Shown here: in pieces, positions 35,243-43,840 of the stretch
How the letters are laid out: each line of letters begins with the position of its first letter
Numbering within the stretch: the stretch's first letter is position 1
From: an uncultured Clostridia bacterium
GTDB taxonomy: Bacteria > Bacillota > Clostridia > Christensenellales > UBA3700
Direction: 5' to 3'
Length of the DNA stretch: 48,008 nt
Assembly: GCA_947246685.1 (NCBI GenBank)
Contig: CAMXSN010000010.1
Coordinates: forward strand, 1 to 48,008
Made by a program: the position numbers and the translations under genes
The notes under the pieces: generated by a model
Told to the model about the DNA's origin: nothing
The model's database searches: none
The model's input: the letters and a program-made list of their open reading frames with translations, nothing else

Positions 35243-37930
35243 ATGGGACTTTTCAGAAAGTTGTTTCCCACGCACAACGACAGAGAATTAAAGAAGATAT
35301 ATAAGATAGTAGACAAGGTGGTCGCTTTGGAAGAAAAATTCAAAGCTATGAGCGACGACGAGTTGAAAGCCTGCACTCAGAACTACGTAGACAGATACCA
35401 GCAGGGAGAAAGTCTTGACAGCTTGCTACCCGAAGCGTTTGCGACAGTGAGAGAGGCAAGCGACAGAGTGTTGGGCATGAGACACTTCTACGTGCAGTTG
35501 GTCGGCGGCGTCGTGCTTTATCAAGGCAGAATTGCCGAGATGAGGACGGGCGAAGGAAAAACTTTGGTTGCCACGTTGGCGGCGTATCTCAAAGCTATTA
35601 CTAAAAAAGGCGTACACGTTGTCACCGTCAACGAGTATCTTGCCAAGCGCGACGCAGAATGGATGGGCAAGATTTATAAATTTCTCGGATTGACGGTAGG
35701 TATCAATTTTGCCAGAATGCCCATGGACGACAAGCGCAGGGCATACGCCTGCGATATAATGTATACCACCAACAACGAACTCGGATTCGACTATCTCAGA
35801 GACAACATGGTCACAGACAATTCAATGAAAGTTCAACGCGGATTGGAATTTGCCCTTATCGACGAGGTGGACAGCATTCTGGTCGACGAGGCGAGAACTC
35901 CGCTTATCATAAGCGGACGCGGCAGAAAATCCAGCGACGTCTACATCACAGCCAACAGATTTGTCAAGACGCTTACTCCCGAAGATTACGAAATCGGAGA
36001 GAAAGAGAAATCTATTTTCCTAAATGAATTCGGCGTGGAGAAAGCAGAAAAATATTTTAACATCGACAATCTTTCCGATTATGAAAATCAATCGCTCAAA
36101 CATTATATAGACAATGCTTTGAGAGCTAATTTGATAATGAAGGAATCCGACAACTATATCGTCGTCGACAACGAGGTCATTATAATAGACGAGTTTACCG
36201 GCAGAAAGATGATAGGCAGAAGATACAGCGACGGACTGCATCAGGCTATAGAGGCAAAAGAAGGCGTGCCTATACGTTCGGAAGACAAGACCATGGCGAC
36301 GATAACGTTCCAGAATTTCTTCCGTCTTTACAAATCACTTTCGGGTATGACCGGTACTGCCAAGACAGAAGAGAACGAATTCGACACGATATACGGTTTG
36401 GACGTCGTAGTCATTCCCACCAACAAGCCCGTCGTAAGAATTGACGAGCCAGATCAGCTTTTCAAAACCAAGAAAGGCAAATACAACGCGATTATCGAAG
36501 ATATTAAGAAGTGCTATGAAAAAAAGCAACCGGTGCTAGTAGGTACTGTCAGCGTGGAAAAATCCGAGGAACTGTCTAAGATACTTACCAGACAGAGAAT
36601 ACCGCACAACGTGCTCAACGCAAAAAATCACGAAAAAGAGGCGGAAATCATAGCGCAGGCAGGCAAGAGCGGAGCCGTGACGATAGCGACTAATATGGCA
36701 GGTCGCGGTACCGATATTCTTCTCGGCGGCAATCCCGAGCATCTCGCAAAGCAAAAGCTCGCCAATTTGGGATATCCTCACGAGATAATCGAGCAAGGAG
36801 TCTCATTTGCCAATACCGACGACGAACAGATACTCAAAGCAAGAAAAGATTACAAAAAATATTACGAGTTGTTTGCAAAAGACACCAATGCCGAAAAGCA
36901 GGAAGTCATCGCCAGCGGCGGATTGAGGATAATCGGTACGGAGCGCAACGAATCGCGCAGAATAGACAATCAGCTCAGAGGTCGAAGCGGCAGACAGGGC
37001 GATCCGGGTTCTTCGGTGTTTTATCTGTCTATGGAAGACGATATGATTCGCGTATTCGGCGGCGAATATATGGAGAAAATTGCCAATACGCTGTCTCTTG
37101 ACGAAGATACCCCTATAATCAGCAAACTTATCACGCGTCAAGTCGAGGGAGCGCAAGCGAGAGTGGAAGATAGAAATTTCTCCATAAGAAAGCACGTGCT
37201 CGGTTACGACGACGTTATGAACAAGCAGAGAGAGATAATATACGAGCAGAGAAATATCGTTTTAGACGGAATGGACGTGCACGAGCAGATACTTGCGATG
37301 ATGCGATCCGTCGTGACAAATATTTGCAATAAATATGTCGATTACAAAGAAGACCATAGAAATTGGAATTACGAAGGATTCAACAATGAGCTCGAAGAAT
37401 ACGTTCTCGACAACGGTGTCAATCTCATCACTCCCGAATATATAGTAGGTCTTGACGATAATTCCGTCAGCGGTCTTGTAGACGGCATAATGTCGCTTGC
37501 TAAAGAGCAGTATGAGAAAAAATGCGAATTTGTCAAGAATGAGTTGGGTATAGATTTCGGCAGATTTGAGAGAGACTGTATGCTGCACAACGTAGATACG
37601 AAGTGGATGGACCATATCGATGCTATGAGCGAGCTCAAACAAGGAATCGGACTTGTCGCATATGCTCAGAGAGATCCCGTTACGCAGTATAAAATAGAGG
37701 GCTTCGACATGTTTGACAGAATGGTCGAATCCATACAGTACGACACGGTACGAACGCTTATCAAGTGCCGGTTTGAGAAGCAGACTCAGACGCAGACGAG
37801 AGACAGCGTGGAGATAGTTACCAGCGAGGAGAAAAGTAAAACCGTCGTAAATAAGGAGAAGAAACCGCGTCCCAACGACAGATGTCCGTGCGGCAGCGGT
37901 AAGAAATACAAACAGTGTTGCGGAAGATAG
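35243..37930 (+). CDS. secA: Preprotein translocase ATPase SecA
   Basis: SecA is the motor that drives proteins through SecYEG. The 895 residues include Walker A MRTGEGKTL (100-108), the DEAD-type LIDEVDSILVDEARTPL and the second motor domain NMAGRGTDILLGGNPEH. The C-terminus is the zinc-binding CPCGSGKKYKQCC with C881, C883 and C892 or C893, the SecB/ribosome-binding tail. Two in-frame ATGs (35237 and 35243) are close together. The second has AGAGG at proper spacing and gives the usual MGLF start. prfB follows after 60 bp, an ancient gene pair in Firmicutes. Confidence 0.98.
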   Translation: MGLFRKLFPTHNDRELKKIYKIVDKVVALEEKFKAMSDDELKACTQNYVDRYQQGESLDSLLPEAFATVREASDRVLGMRHFYVQLVGGVVLYQGRIAEMRTGEGKTLVATLAAYLKAITKKGVHVVTVNEYLAKRDAEWMGKIYKFLGLTVGINFARMPMDDKRRAYACDIMYTTNNELGFDYLRDNMVTDNSMKVQRGLEFALIDEVDSILVDEARTPLIISGRGRKSSDVYITANRFVKTLTPEDYEIGEKEKSIFLNEFGVEKAEKYFNIDNLSDYENQSLKHYIDNALRANLIMKESDNYIVVDNEVIIIDEFTGRKMIGRRYSDGLHQAIEAKEGVPIRSEDKTMATITFQNFFRLYKSLSGMTGTAKTEENEFDTIYGLDVVVIPTNKPVVRIDEPDQLFKTKKGKYNAIIEDIKKCYEKKQPVLVGTVSVEKSEELSKILTRQRIPHNVLNAKNHEKEAEIIAQAGKSGAVTIATNMAGRGTDILLGGNPEHLAKQKLANLGYPHEIIEQGVSFANTDDEQILKARKDYKKYYELFAKDTNAEKQEVIASGGLRIIGTERNESRRIDNQLRGRSGRQGDPGSSVFYLSMEDDMIRVFGGEYMEKIANTLSLDEDTPIISKLITRQVEGAQARVEDRNFSIRKHVLGYDDVMNKQREIIYEQRNIVLDGMDVHEQILAMMRSVVTNICNKYVDYKEDHRNWNYEGFNNELEEYVLDNGVNLITPEYIVGLDDNSVSGLVDGIMSLAKEQYEKKCEFVKNELGIDFGRFERDCMLHNVDTKWMDHIDAMSELKQGIGLVAYAQRDPVTQYKIEGFDMFDRMVESIQYDTVRTLIKCRFEKQTQTQTRDSVEIVTSEEKSKTVVNKEKKPRPNDRCPCGSGKKYKQCCGR

Positions 37931-37990
37931 TTCTGCAGTAATATGCGGAATTTGCTGGCAATCGATTGATCAGCGGAAAAGGAAAATACA

Positions 37991-39091
37991 ATGATAACGA
38001 TAGAACAGGCAAAATGGGAAGCCGATAAAATCAATAAATCGCTTGCAGAGGTGCGGGAGGCTATGAACTACGACGCATTGACTGCGCGCGCCGAAGAATT
38101 GCGAAGCGAGCAGGGCAAGGACAGATTTTGGGACGATATGGACAACGCTCAGCAAGTCAACAGAGAACTTTCCAGGATAGAAAGCCGACTCAAACACTTT
38201 GACAAACTGGCTTCTCAGGGAGAAGATTTGCAGGTTTTGATAGAGTTGACGGAAGACGTGGGCGGCGAGCAGGAAATGGAGGAGTTGATAAAAGAGCTTG
38301 ACGTATTTTCTTCAAACGTGGAGAGTCTGAGACTTGAGACGTTGTTAAAAGGCAAATACGATTCCAACAACGCCATACTTACTTTGCATGCGGGCGCCGG
38401 CGGGACGGAAGCTCAGGATTGGGCGAATATGCTATATAGAATGTACACCAGGTATGCCGAGCGAGTGGGATATAAGGTCAGTGAGATGGATAAACTGGCA
38501 GGTGACGAGGCGGGAATCAAGAGCGTAACGTTCAAAGTCACGGGAGAGAATGCATACGGTTATCTCAAATCGGAAAAAGGCGTGCACAGGCTTGTGCGTA
38601 TATCTCCGTTTGATTCCAATGCAAGACGGCATACGTCGTTCGCGTCGTTGGAAGTTATGCCAGAGATAGAGGATAAGAACGAGATAAAGATAAACAGCGA
38701 AGATCTAAAAATCGACACTTATCGTAGCGGCGGCGCCGGCGGACAGCACGTTAATAAGACCGAGAGCGCAATACGTATTACGCATATACCCACGGGAATC
38801 GTCGTGCAATGTCAGAACGAACGCAGTCAGATTCAGAACAGGGAGCAGGCGATGGGTATGCTTATTTCCAAGTTGATCGAGCGTCAGGAGCGCGAAATGC
38901 AGGAGAAAGAGCTCGAACTCAAAGGCGATATAAAGAAGATAGAATGGGGAAGTCAGATACGCAGTTATGTATTTTGTCCTTATACTATGGTCAAGGATCA
39001 TCGTACGGGTTGCGAAACTGGCAACATCACCGCAGTTATGGACGGCGAGATAGAACCTTTTATATTCGATTATCTCAAAAAAGCAAATTGA
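37991..39091 (+). CDS. prfB: Peptide chain release factor 2, without programmed frameshift
   Basis: RF2 reads UGA and UAA stop codons and triggers peptide release. The stop-recognition motif SPF is at 205-207 and the catalytic GGQ at 250-252, the same positions as in E. coli. The 366-residue frame is continuous. There is no internal UGA near codon 26, so the common autoregulatory +1 frameshift is missing. AAAGGA precedes the ATG. It lies between secA and tsaD on the same strand with short gaps. Confidence 0.98.
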   Translation: MITIEQAKWEADKINKSLAEVREAMNYDALTARAEELRSEQGKDRFWDDMDNAQQVNRELSRIESRLKHFDKLASQGEDLQVLIELTEDVGGEQEMEELIKELDVFSSNVESLRLETLLKGKYDSNNAILTLHAGAGGTEAQDWANMLYRMYTRYAERVGYKVSEMDKLAGDEAGIKSVTFKVTGENAYGYLKSEKGVHRLVRISPFDSNARRHTSFASLEVMPEIEDKNEIKINSEDLKIDTYRSGGAGGQHVNKTESAIRITHIPTGIVVQCQNERSQIQNREQAMGMLISKLIERQEREMQEKELELKGDIKKIEWGSQIRSYVFCPYTMVKDHRTGCETGNITAVMDGEIEPFIFDYLKKAN

Positions 39092-39118
39092 CTTAGCATA
39101 ATTGCTACGGAGAAATAA

Positions 39119-40180
39119 GTGAAATATATCGATATTGCAAATGAAAAATTGGATAAAATAAGACAGCGCGACGATATTGTCGTATTGGCGATTGAGAGCT
39201 CTTGCGACGAGACTGCGGTGGCTGTCACTTGCGGACGTAAACTTTTATCCAACGCGATTGCGTCGCAGATAGAGATTCACAAACGTTTCGGCGGAGTCGT
39301 GCCGGAAATAGCCTCGAGAAATCACACTATGGCAATAGACAACGTCACCAAAGAAGCGCTTGCAAAGGCAGGTATGACGCTCGCTGACGTTGATTGTATT
39401 GCGGTTACTTACGGCGCGGGTTTATTGGGCGCGCTGTTGGTGGGAGTATCGTATGCCAAAGCGCTTGCCTTTGCGACTCAAAAGCCGTTGATTGCAGTCA
39501 ATCACATCAAAGGACATATCGCGGCAAATTATATTGCAAAACCCGATCTTCAACCTCCATATCTGTGTCTGATTGCCAGCGGCGGACATACGACCATAGC
39601 CTACGTCAAATCGCTCGATGAGATAGAGATAAAGGGAAGTACTCAGGACGACGCTTGCGGAGAGGCTTTTGATAAAGTCGCGAGAGTGTTGGGACTGCCG
39701 TATCCTGGAGGTCCACAGATAGAAAAACTCGCCAGAGAAGGCAAGCCGTCGATAGAACTCCCTACGCCGTATAAGGATAAAGATACTTACGATTTTTCAT
39801 ACAGCGGTATCAAGACGGCAGTTATCAACTATGCGCACAAATTGCAACAAAAAGGAGAAGCTCTCAACAAAGCCGATCTTGCCTGTTCTTTTCAGGAGAA
39901 AGTCACCGATATAATGGTCAATAATACTTTGAGATGCGCCGTTGATATGGGAGTGAAAAGAGTTGTGATAGCAGGCGGAGTTGGCGCCAACGGAGTGCTA
40001 AGGGAAAAAATGAGCCAACGCGCGCACGCGCTCGATATCGAAGTCTTTTATCCCCCTATGCAGCTTTGCACGGACAATGGCGCAATGATTGCATCGCAAG
40101 CGTACAATATGATAAAATGCGGCGCAAAGGCGAGCAATATAGATTTGGACGCAAAGGCAAATTTGCGAGTTTGGGAATAG
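39119..40180 (+). CDS. tsaD: tRNA N6-adenosine threonylcarbamoyltransferase TsaD
   Basis: TsaD transfers the threonylcarbamoyl group to A37 of ANN-decoding tRNAs, with TsaB and TsaE. The 353-residue ASKHA fold shows IESSCDETAVA (25-35), PEIASRNH, and the metal site H129/H133 (HIKGH, where HxEGH is more usual). CTDNGAMIA with its aspartate is near the C-terminus. The start is GTG at 39119 with ACGGAG 6 bp upstream. No ATG lies between it and the conserved core, and it adds about 18 residues to the usual N-terminus. A strong terminator follows. Confidence 0.96.
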   Translation: MKYIDIANEKLDKIRQRDDIVVLAIESSCDETAVAVTCGRKLLSNAIASQIEIHKRFGGVVPEIASRNHTMAIDNVTKEALAKAGMTLADVDCIAVTYGAGLLGALLVGVSYAKALAFATQKPLIAVNHIKGHIAANYIAKPDLQPPYLCLIASGGHTTIAYVKSLDEIEIKGSTQDDACGEAFDKVARVLGLPYPGGPQIEKLAREGKPSIELPTPYKDKDTYDFSYSGIKTAVINYAHKLQQKGEALNKADLACSFQEKVTDIMVNNTLRCAVDMGVKRVVIAGGVGANGVLREKMSQRAHALDIEVFYPPMQLCTDNGAMIASQAYNMIKCGAKASNIDLDAKANLRVWE

Positions 40181-40200
40181 AAGATATTTAATGAAATTTA

Positions 40201-40226
40201 CGGACGGCAATTGCCGTCCGATTTTT
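40201..40226 (+). terminator. Rho-independent terminator after tsaD
   Basis: A perfect 20-nt palindrome CGGACGGCAATTGCCGTCCG is followed by ATTTTT. It ends the secA-prfB-tsaD run. Confidence 0.92.
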
Positions 40227-40345
40227 ATACTATAGCGCAATTGAAAATGCCGCTTCGCTTGCATTTTGGCAAACTTAATTAATTTGATAAGTTTCTTAGA
40301 CTACACTCAGAATGACGTGACTTAGAAACATAGCGGATAATAATA

Positions 40346-40433
40346 TGTCACACTAAATGAGACGCAGCGCAGTCGAATGGGTCTCAACAGATTAATGAAC
40401 TGATGAGATTTCTCCGCTGCGGTCGAAATGACA
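40346..40433 (+). repeat. 88-bp palindromic dispersed repeat, copy 3
   Basis: It runs from TGTCACAC to CGGTCGAAATGACA. The inner arms TCTCAACAG and CTGATGAGA can pair, so the element folds into a hairpin. Same orientation as copies 2 and 4. Confidence 0.85.
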
Positions 40434-40458
40434 GAACATTTAAATAGCGGACAATAGC

Positions 40459-40482
40459 TGTCATACTGCTCTGAGAATGACA
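40459..40482 (+). repeat. 24-bp relic of the 88-bp repeat
   Basis: TGTCATACTGCTCTGAGAAT followed by GACA keeps both ends of the repeat (TGTCAT and ATGACA) but has lost 64 bp of the middle. This suggests excision or slippage between the arms. Confidence 0.55.
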
Positions 40483-40539
40483 AAATAAAAGAGGATAAAT
40501 AAGCTTACAGAATTTAGTTTGATTATCAAATACTATTAA

Positions 40540-40627
40540 TGTCATATTGAGCGGAGCGATAGCGCAGTCGAAATATCTCAACAGTAGTATAAACTGATTA
40601 TATTTCTCCGCTACGGTCGAAATGACA
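40540..40627 (+). repeat. 88-bp palindromic dispersed repeat, copy 4
   Basis: It runs from TGTCATATTGAGCGGAGCG to CTACGGTCGAAATGACA and is nearly identical to copy 2, some 38 kb away, in its first 46 bases. Confidence 0.88.
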
Positions 40628-40647
40628 AATGTAAACTGATTAGATGC

Positions 40648-40707
40648 TGACGCGATTGGCGTTATAGCATAAGTAATTAATGTTATTCTCTTAACGCAAT
40701 AGCGTCA
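40648..40707. repeat. Inverted repeat, 16-17 nt arms
   Basis: TGACGCGATTGGCGTTA (40648-40664) and TAACGCAATAGCGTCA (40692-40707) pair over nearly their whole length, with one bulged base and one mismatch, around a 27-nt AT-rich loop. No U-tract follows. It lies between repeat copy 4 and the spoIIR promoter, and its role is unknown. Confidence 0.55.
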
Positions 40708-40772
40708 ACGTTGGCAAAACTCAATATATCAAAGACTCGTTTTGCGGGTATTAATTTTTTCTCAATATTTTC

Positions 40773-40801
40773 GTATAAAAAAATTTTTAATGGCAATACT
40801 C
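40773..40801 (+). promoter_or_regulatory. Forespore (SigF-type) promoter of spoIIR
   Basis: GTATA (40773-40777), 14 bp, GGCAATACTC (40792-40801). This fits the SigF-type pattern GYATA and GGnnAnAnT except at the last base. Transcription would start about 40808, just before the ribosome site CGAGG and the GTG start. The same layout precedes sleB. Confidence 0.65.
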
Positions 40802-40831
40802 ATATCGAACAAACTTGCGAGGTACATAACA

Positions 40832-41356
40832 GTGAAAGTAATAGCGATAGTGATAATTTGTTTGGTGTTGTTGGGAGCGGTAATCATGGTTGCCAAGAAT
40901 CAGGCGTCAAGTCCCGAAGATACATATTTAAGAATACATATAAGAGCCAACAGCAACGATGCGACTGATCAGAGCGTCAAATATAAGGTCAAAGAAAGTA
41001 TTGTCGAATACATGACTCCGAGACTTAACGGAGTAGGAGATAAGCAAGAGGCAATGAAGGTTCTTGAAAACAATCTAGACGGCATGAAGAGAGTAGCCGA
41101 TGTCACTCTTGCAAGATACGGATATTCTTATTCGTCTAGAGTGAGTGTAAGGAAAGAAGAATTTCCCGTGCGCACCTACGGCGATTTGACTTTAGAGAGC
41201 GGCGTTTATGACGCATTGATTATTGAGCTTGGCAGCGGCAAAGGCGATAATTGGTGGTGCGTGGTTTTCCCTCCTTTATGTTTTGTGGGTGAAGAGAGCG
41301 AAGATTTTCAATACAAATCTTTTTTCGGAGAGCTGTACGAAAAATTTTGCAAATAA
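40832..41356 (+). CDS. spoIIR: Stage II sporulation protein R
   Basis: SpoIIR is made in the forespore under SigF and is secreted toward the mother cell, where it triggers SpoIIGA to process pro-SigE. The 174-residue product opens with a hydrophobic export helix (about 3-20). It carries the family stretches LRIHIRANSNDATDQSVKYKVK and EFPVRTYGDLTLESGVYDAL (given as separate landmarks) and NWWCVVFPPLCF with its paired cysteine. I chose the GTG at 40832: CGAGG lies 9 bp upstream, and the earlier ATG at 40790 lies inside the promoter without a ribosome site. This start is inferred, not certain. Confidence 0.9.
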   Translation: MKVIAIVIICLVLLGAVIMVAKNQASSPEDTYLRIHIRANSNDATDQSVKYKVKESIVEYMTPRLNGVGDKQEAMKVLENNLDGMKRVADVTLARYGYSYSSRVSVRKEEFPVRTYGDLTLESGVYDALIIELGSGKGDNWWCVVFPPLCFVGEESEDFQYKSFFGELYEKFCK

Positions 41357-41367
41357 CTATCGGGTTC

Positions 41368-41404
41368 AAACGGCTTTCGGCGCATGGCGCCGGAGGCCGT
41401 TTTG
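41368..41404 (+). terminator. Terminator after spoIIR
   Basis: Sixteen-nt arms (41368-41383 and 41387-41402) pair fully, with two G-U pairs, around a tiny ATG loop. They are followed by a short T-run and GTC. Confidence 0.75.
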
Positions 41405-41451
41405 TCAAAACCGCAACTAATCTTAGATTTCTTCAAGTATAAACGCTCTAT

Positions 41452-41480
41452 GTATAAAAGCGTATTGCGCGGCAATAATC
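41452..41480 (+). promoter_or_regulatory. Forespore (SigF/SigG-type) promoter of sleB-ypeB
   Basis: GTATA (41452-41456), 14 bp, GGCAATAATC (41471-41480). The spacing and 9 of 10 bases of the -10 box equal those before spoIIR. SleB and YpeB are forespore products in Bacillus, which agrees. Confidence 0.65.
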
Positions 41481-41507
41481 CAAGCAAGTACGCAAAAAGG
41501 AGATCAT

Positions 41508-42209
41508 ATGGAAAGGAAAGTAATAATTAAAACGAGCGTTGCGGCATTGATGATACTTGTTACCGTCGTCGTGACTATCGCTGCTTTTTATTCTATCGGA
41601 AGACCTGCTACGGAAGAAGTCGCCGTGCTCAAAATGGGATCCAGCGGCGCGCAGGTCAGAACGTTGCAGAAAAAACTCAATAATTGGGGCTATAATGCAG
41701 GTACGGTAGACGGCATTTACGGCTCAAAAACCGTTGCCGCAGTCAAGCGTTTTCAACAGAAAAACGGTCTTGTTGTAGACGGTATAGTCGGATCTAAGAC
41801 GGCTGCCGCGCTCGGAATGACGCTGTCTTCCGGCAGCAGCAACAACAGCAGCTATAATTCTTCGGATGTCTATCTGCTCGCAAAATGTATATATGCAGAA
41901 TCGAGAGGAGAGCCCTATCTGGGACAGGTGGCTGTAGGAGCGGTGGTTCTCAACAGGGTCAGAAGCAGTTCGTTCCCCAATTCGATTTCAGGAGTCATTT
42001 ATCAGCCGTACGCGTTTACGGCGGTAGCGGACGGGCAAATCAACTTAGAGCCCAACAACGACGCTTATTCGGCGGCGCGCGACGCTATGAACGGATGGGA
42101 TCCTACAAACGGCTGTTTGTATTATTTCAATCCGGCGACAGCCACAAGTTCGTGGATTTGGTCGCGAAAAGTAAAATTGACAATCGGCAAGCATAAATTT
42201 GCCGTATGA
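41508..42209 (+). CDS. sleB: Spore cortex-lytic enzyme SleB
   Basis: SleB is a lytic transglycosylase that cuts muramic-lactam cortex peptidoglycan during germination. The 233 residues comprise an N-terminal export helix (about 9-28) and a peptidoglycan-binding domain (about 38-104; GSSGAQVRTLQKKLNNWGY and DGIYGSKTVAAVKRFQ). A Ser/Asn-rich linker leads to the Hydrolase_2 domain with the catalytic glutamate E131 (CIYAESRGEP). AAAGGAG precedes the ATG. ypeB follows after 10 bp, the same pair as in Bacillus. Confidence 0.96.
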   Translation: MERKVIIKTSVAALMILVTVVVTIAAFYSIGRPATEEVAVLKMGSSGAQVRTLQKKLNNWGYNAGTVDGIYGSKTVAAVKRFQQKNGLVVDGIVGSKTAAALGMTLSSGSSNNSSYNSSDVYLLAKCIYAESRGEPYLGQVAVGAVVLNRVRSSSFPNSISGVIYQPYAFTAVADGQINLEPNNDAYSAARDAMNGWDPTNGCLYYFNPATATSSWIWSRKVKLTIGKHKFAV

Positions 42210-42219
42210 GAGGTGAGAT

Positions 42220-43581
42220 ATGTTAAGAGACGCATCAGGCAGACTAGTGCTGACAAAAGGTTGGAAAATATTCCATATAATAACGGCGGTGATAATGCTC
42301 GCGGCGATTACGGTGCTTTCGGTATTTTTGGGAATGTCGAAATCGCAGGAGAAAAAGTGGATGGCAAACAGCGAGTATAATTACGAAAACGCCTATTATA
42401 CCTTGACCGACAGTCTGCTCAATATGGAGAACGATTTATCAAAACTCAGAGTAGCCAGAAGCGAAAATCTTGTCAACGAAATGCTTATAGACGTGGCTAT
42501 GAATTCGCAGACGGCAGTCGCCAATTTGACCACGCTGTCCTACAGCGGTTACGATATGTCGGCGGTAATCAAGTATTGCAATCAGGTGGGTGATTACAGT
42601 AAGTATCTCGCGCAGAAAGTTGGCAACGGAATGGAGATAACCGGAGAAGACAGAAAAAATCTCGACGGTTTGTATCAGACGACATACAAGCTGAGCAAGA
42701 GCTTGGGCGGAGTCAAGGAAAATCTCGTTGCGGGACAAAAAATCGTCGAGGGGATTAAAAAGCTCAATGCGGATTTTGTCAAGATCACAACCGGGCTTAC
42801 CGACGGAACTATAGAATATCCATCGTTGATCTACGACGGCGCATTCAGCGATTCTCTCACGGACAGAGAGGCAAAAGCATTGCAGGGCGAGGATATTAGC
42901 AAGGATAATCAAAACGACCGTATCAAAAAGATATTATGCGATTATGAGATTTCCGCAATCAGCTATATGGCGGAAAACAATAGCGGTTTTGACAGTTATC
43001 TCTATCAGGTAAAACTCAAAAACGGTTCGCTCGCCAGCGTTCAGATTGCCAAGAAAGGCGGCGCTATAGTGATGTGGGACACGTCGTTTGACGCAAAAGA
43101 GCCAAAACTTAGCGTCGACGAAGGAGTAAAACTAGCCGAGCAGTATATGGATAAGCAAGGTTATGAAAATATGAAAGGCGTGTACGCTTGCGTAACAGAC
43201 GGTTTACTCTACGTCAATATGTGTTACGTCGAGAACGAAATAGTATATTATCCCGATATGATCAAAGTCAAGGTTTCTCTCGACGACGGGAAGATAGTCG
43301 GATTCGAAGGTTTGAATTATATATACAATCACACGCAAAGGCAGGCTGGCACTCCGACCGTTACAGAAGGAGAGGTGCGGAATAAGGATTTCGGAGGGCT
43401 GAGCATATCTTCCGTAAGACTTGCGCTAATTCCTATGCCGGGCGGCAAAGAACTGCTGACTTACGAAGTTTTCGGTAGTATGGACGATTTCAATTTCTAC
43501 GTATTCGTAGACGCCAAGACCGGCAAAGAGGTCAAGGTTATGCAGGTTATCGACAGCGACGAAGGCGAACTTTTGATGTAA
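42220..43581 (+). CDS. ypeB: Germination protein YpeB
   Basis: YpeB is the partner protein that keeps SleB in the spore in an inactive form. The 453 residues have one N-terminal membrane helix (about 16-38) and a helical region of about 180 residues containing the family landmark YPSLIYDGAFSD. The C-terminal part holds PepSY-type repeats (KLSVDEGVKLAEQYM, VDAKTGKEVKVMQV). The partner pair and the shared promoter support its role strongly. A terminator lies just behind it. Confidence 0.95.
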   Translation: MLRDASGRLVLTKGWKIFHIITAVIMLAAITVLSVFLGMSKSQEKKWMANSEYNYENAYYTLTDSLLNMENDLSKLRVARSENLVNEMLIDVAMNSQTAVANLTTLSYSGYDMSAVIKYCNQVGDYSKYLAQKVGNGMEITGEDRKNLDGLYQTTYKLSKSLGGVKENLVAGQKIVEGIKKLNADFVKITTGLTDGTIEYPSLIYDGAFSDSLTDREAKALQGEDISKDNQNDRIKKILCDYEISAISYMAENNSGFDSYLYQVKLKNGSLASVQIAKKGGAIVMWDTSFDAKEPKLSVDEGVKLAEQYMDKQGYENMKGVYACVTDGLLYVNMCYVENEIVYYPDMIKVKVSLDDGKIVGFEGLNYIYNHTQRQAGTPTVTEGEVRNKDFGGLSISSVRLALIPMPGGKELLTYEVFGSMDDFNFYVFVDAKTGKEVKVMQVIDSDEGELLM

Positions 43582-43587
43582 AAAACT

Positions 43588-43615
43588 AGCGGAGAGCGAA
43601 TACTCTCCGCTTTTT
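43588..43615 (+). terminator. Rho-independent terminator after ypeB
   Basis: Perfect 9-bp arms AGCGGAGAG and CTCTCCGCT with a 6-nt loop, then TTTT. Confidence 0.92.
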
Positions 43616-43755
43616 GCGCGTACATATATTTAAGATATCATTATATAGGATATTAATACTCTCGTTGCCGTCGATAAAAATTTCAATTACCGCTATTTGT
43701 TATTTGTTTAACGAGAAATTGAAGATATCTGACGCTTAAAAGCGTGTAAAAAGAC

Positions 43756-43784
43756 TTGATTTTATATTGGCTCTATGATATTAT
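43756..43784 (+). promoter_or_regulatory. SigA promoter of prs
   Basis: TTGATT (43756-43761), 17 bp, TATTAT (43779-43784) with an extended -10 (TGA). It implies a leader of about 165 nt. Confidence 0.65.
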
Positions 43785-43840
43785 ATCAGTGTGACGTCGC
43801 ATATGGGCGGCGCTGCGCTTACATTTTTCAGTGAGGCTAT

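Larger units (their letters stand above)
40181..40831. other. 651-bp non-coding stretch between tsaD and spoIIR
   Basis: It holds a terminator, a small stem (AAAATGC/GCATTTT at 40244-40267), decayed repeat ends near 40293-40320, two full 88-bp repeats, a 24-bp repeat relic, a long inverted repeat and the forespore promoter of spoIIR. I see no gene in it. Confidence 0.8.

Noticed and set aside
40346..40627. CRISPR array
   Set aside because: The repeats are 88-bp palindromes with irregular spacing and mixed orientation, and no cas genes are present.
40790..40792. ATG as start of spoIIR
   Set aside because: It lies between the two boxes of the forespore promoter, without a ribosome site. The GTG at 40832 has both.
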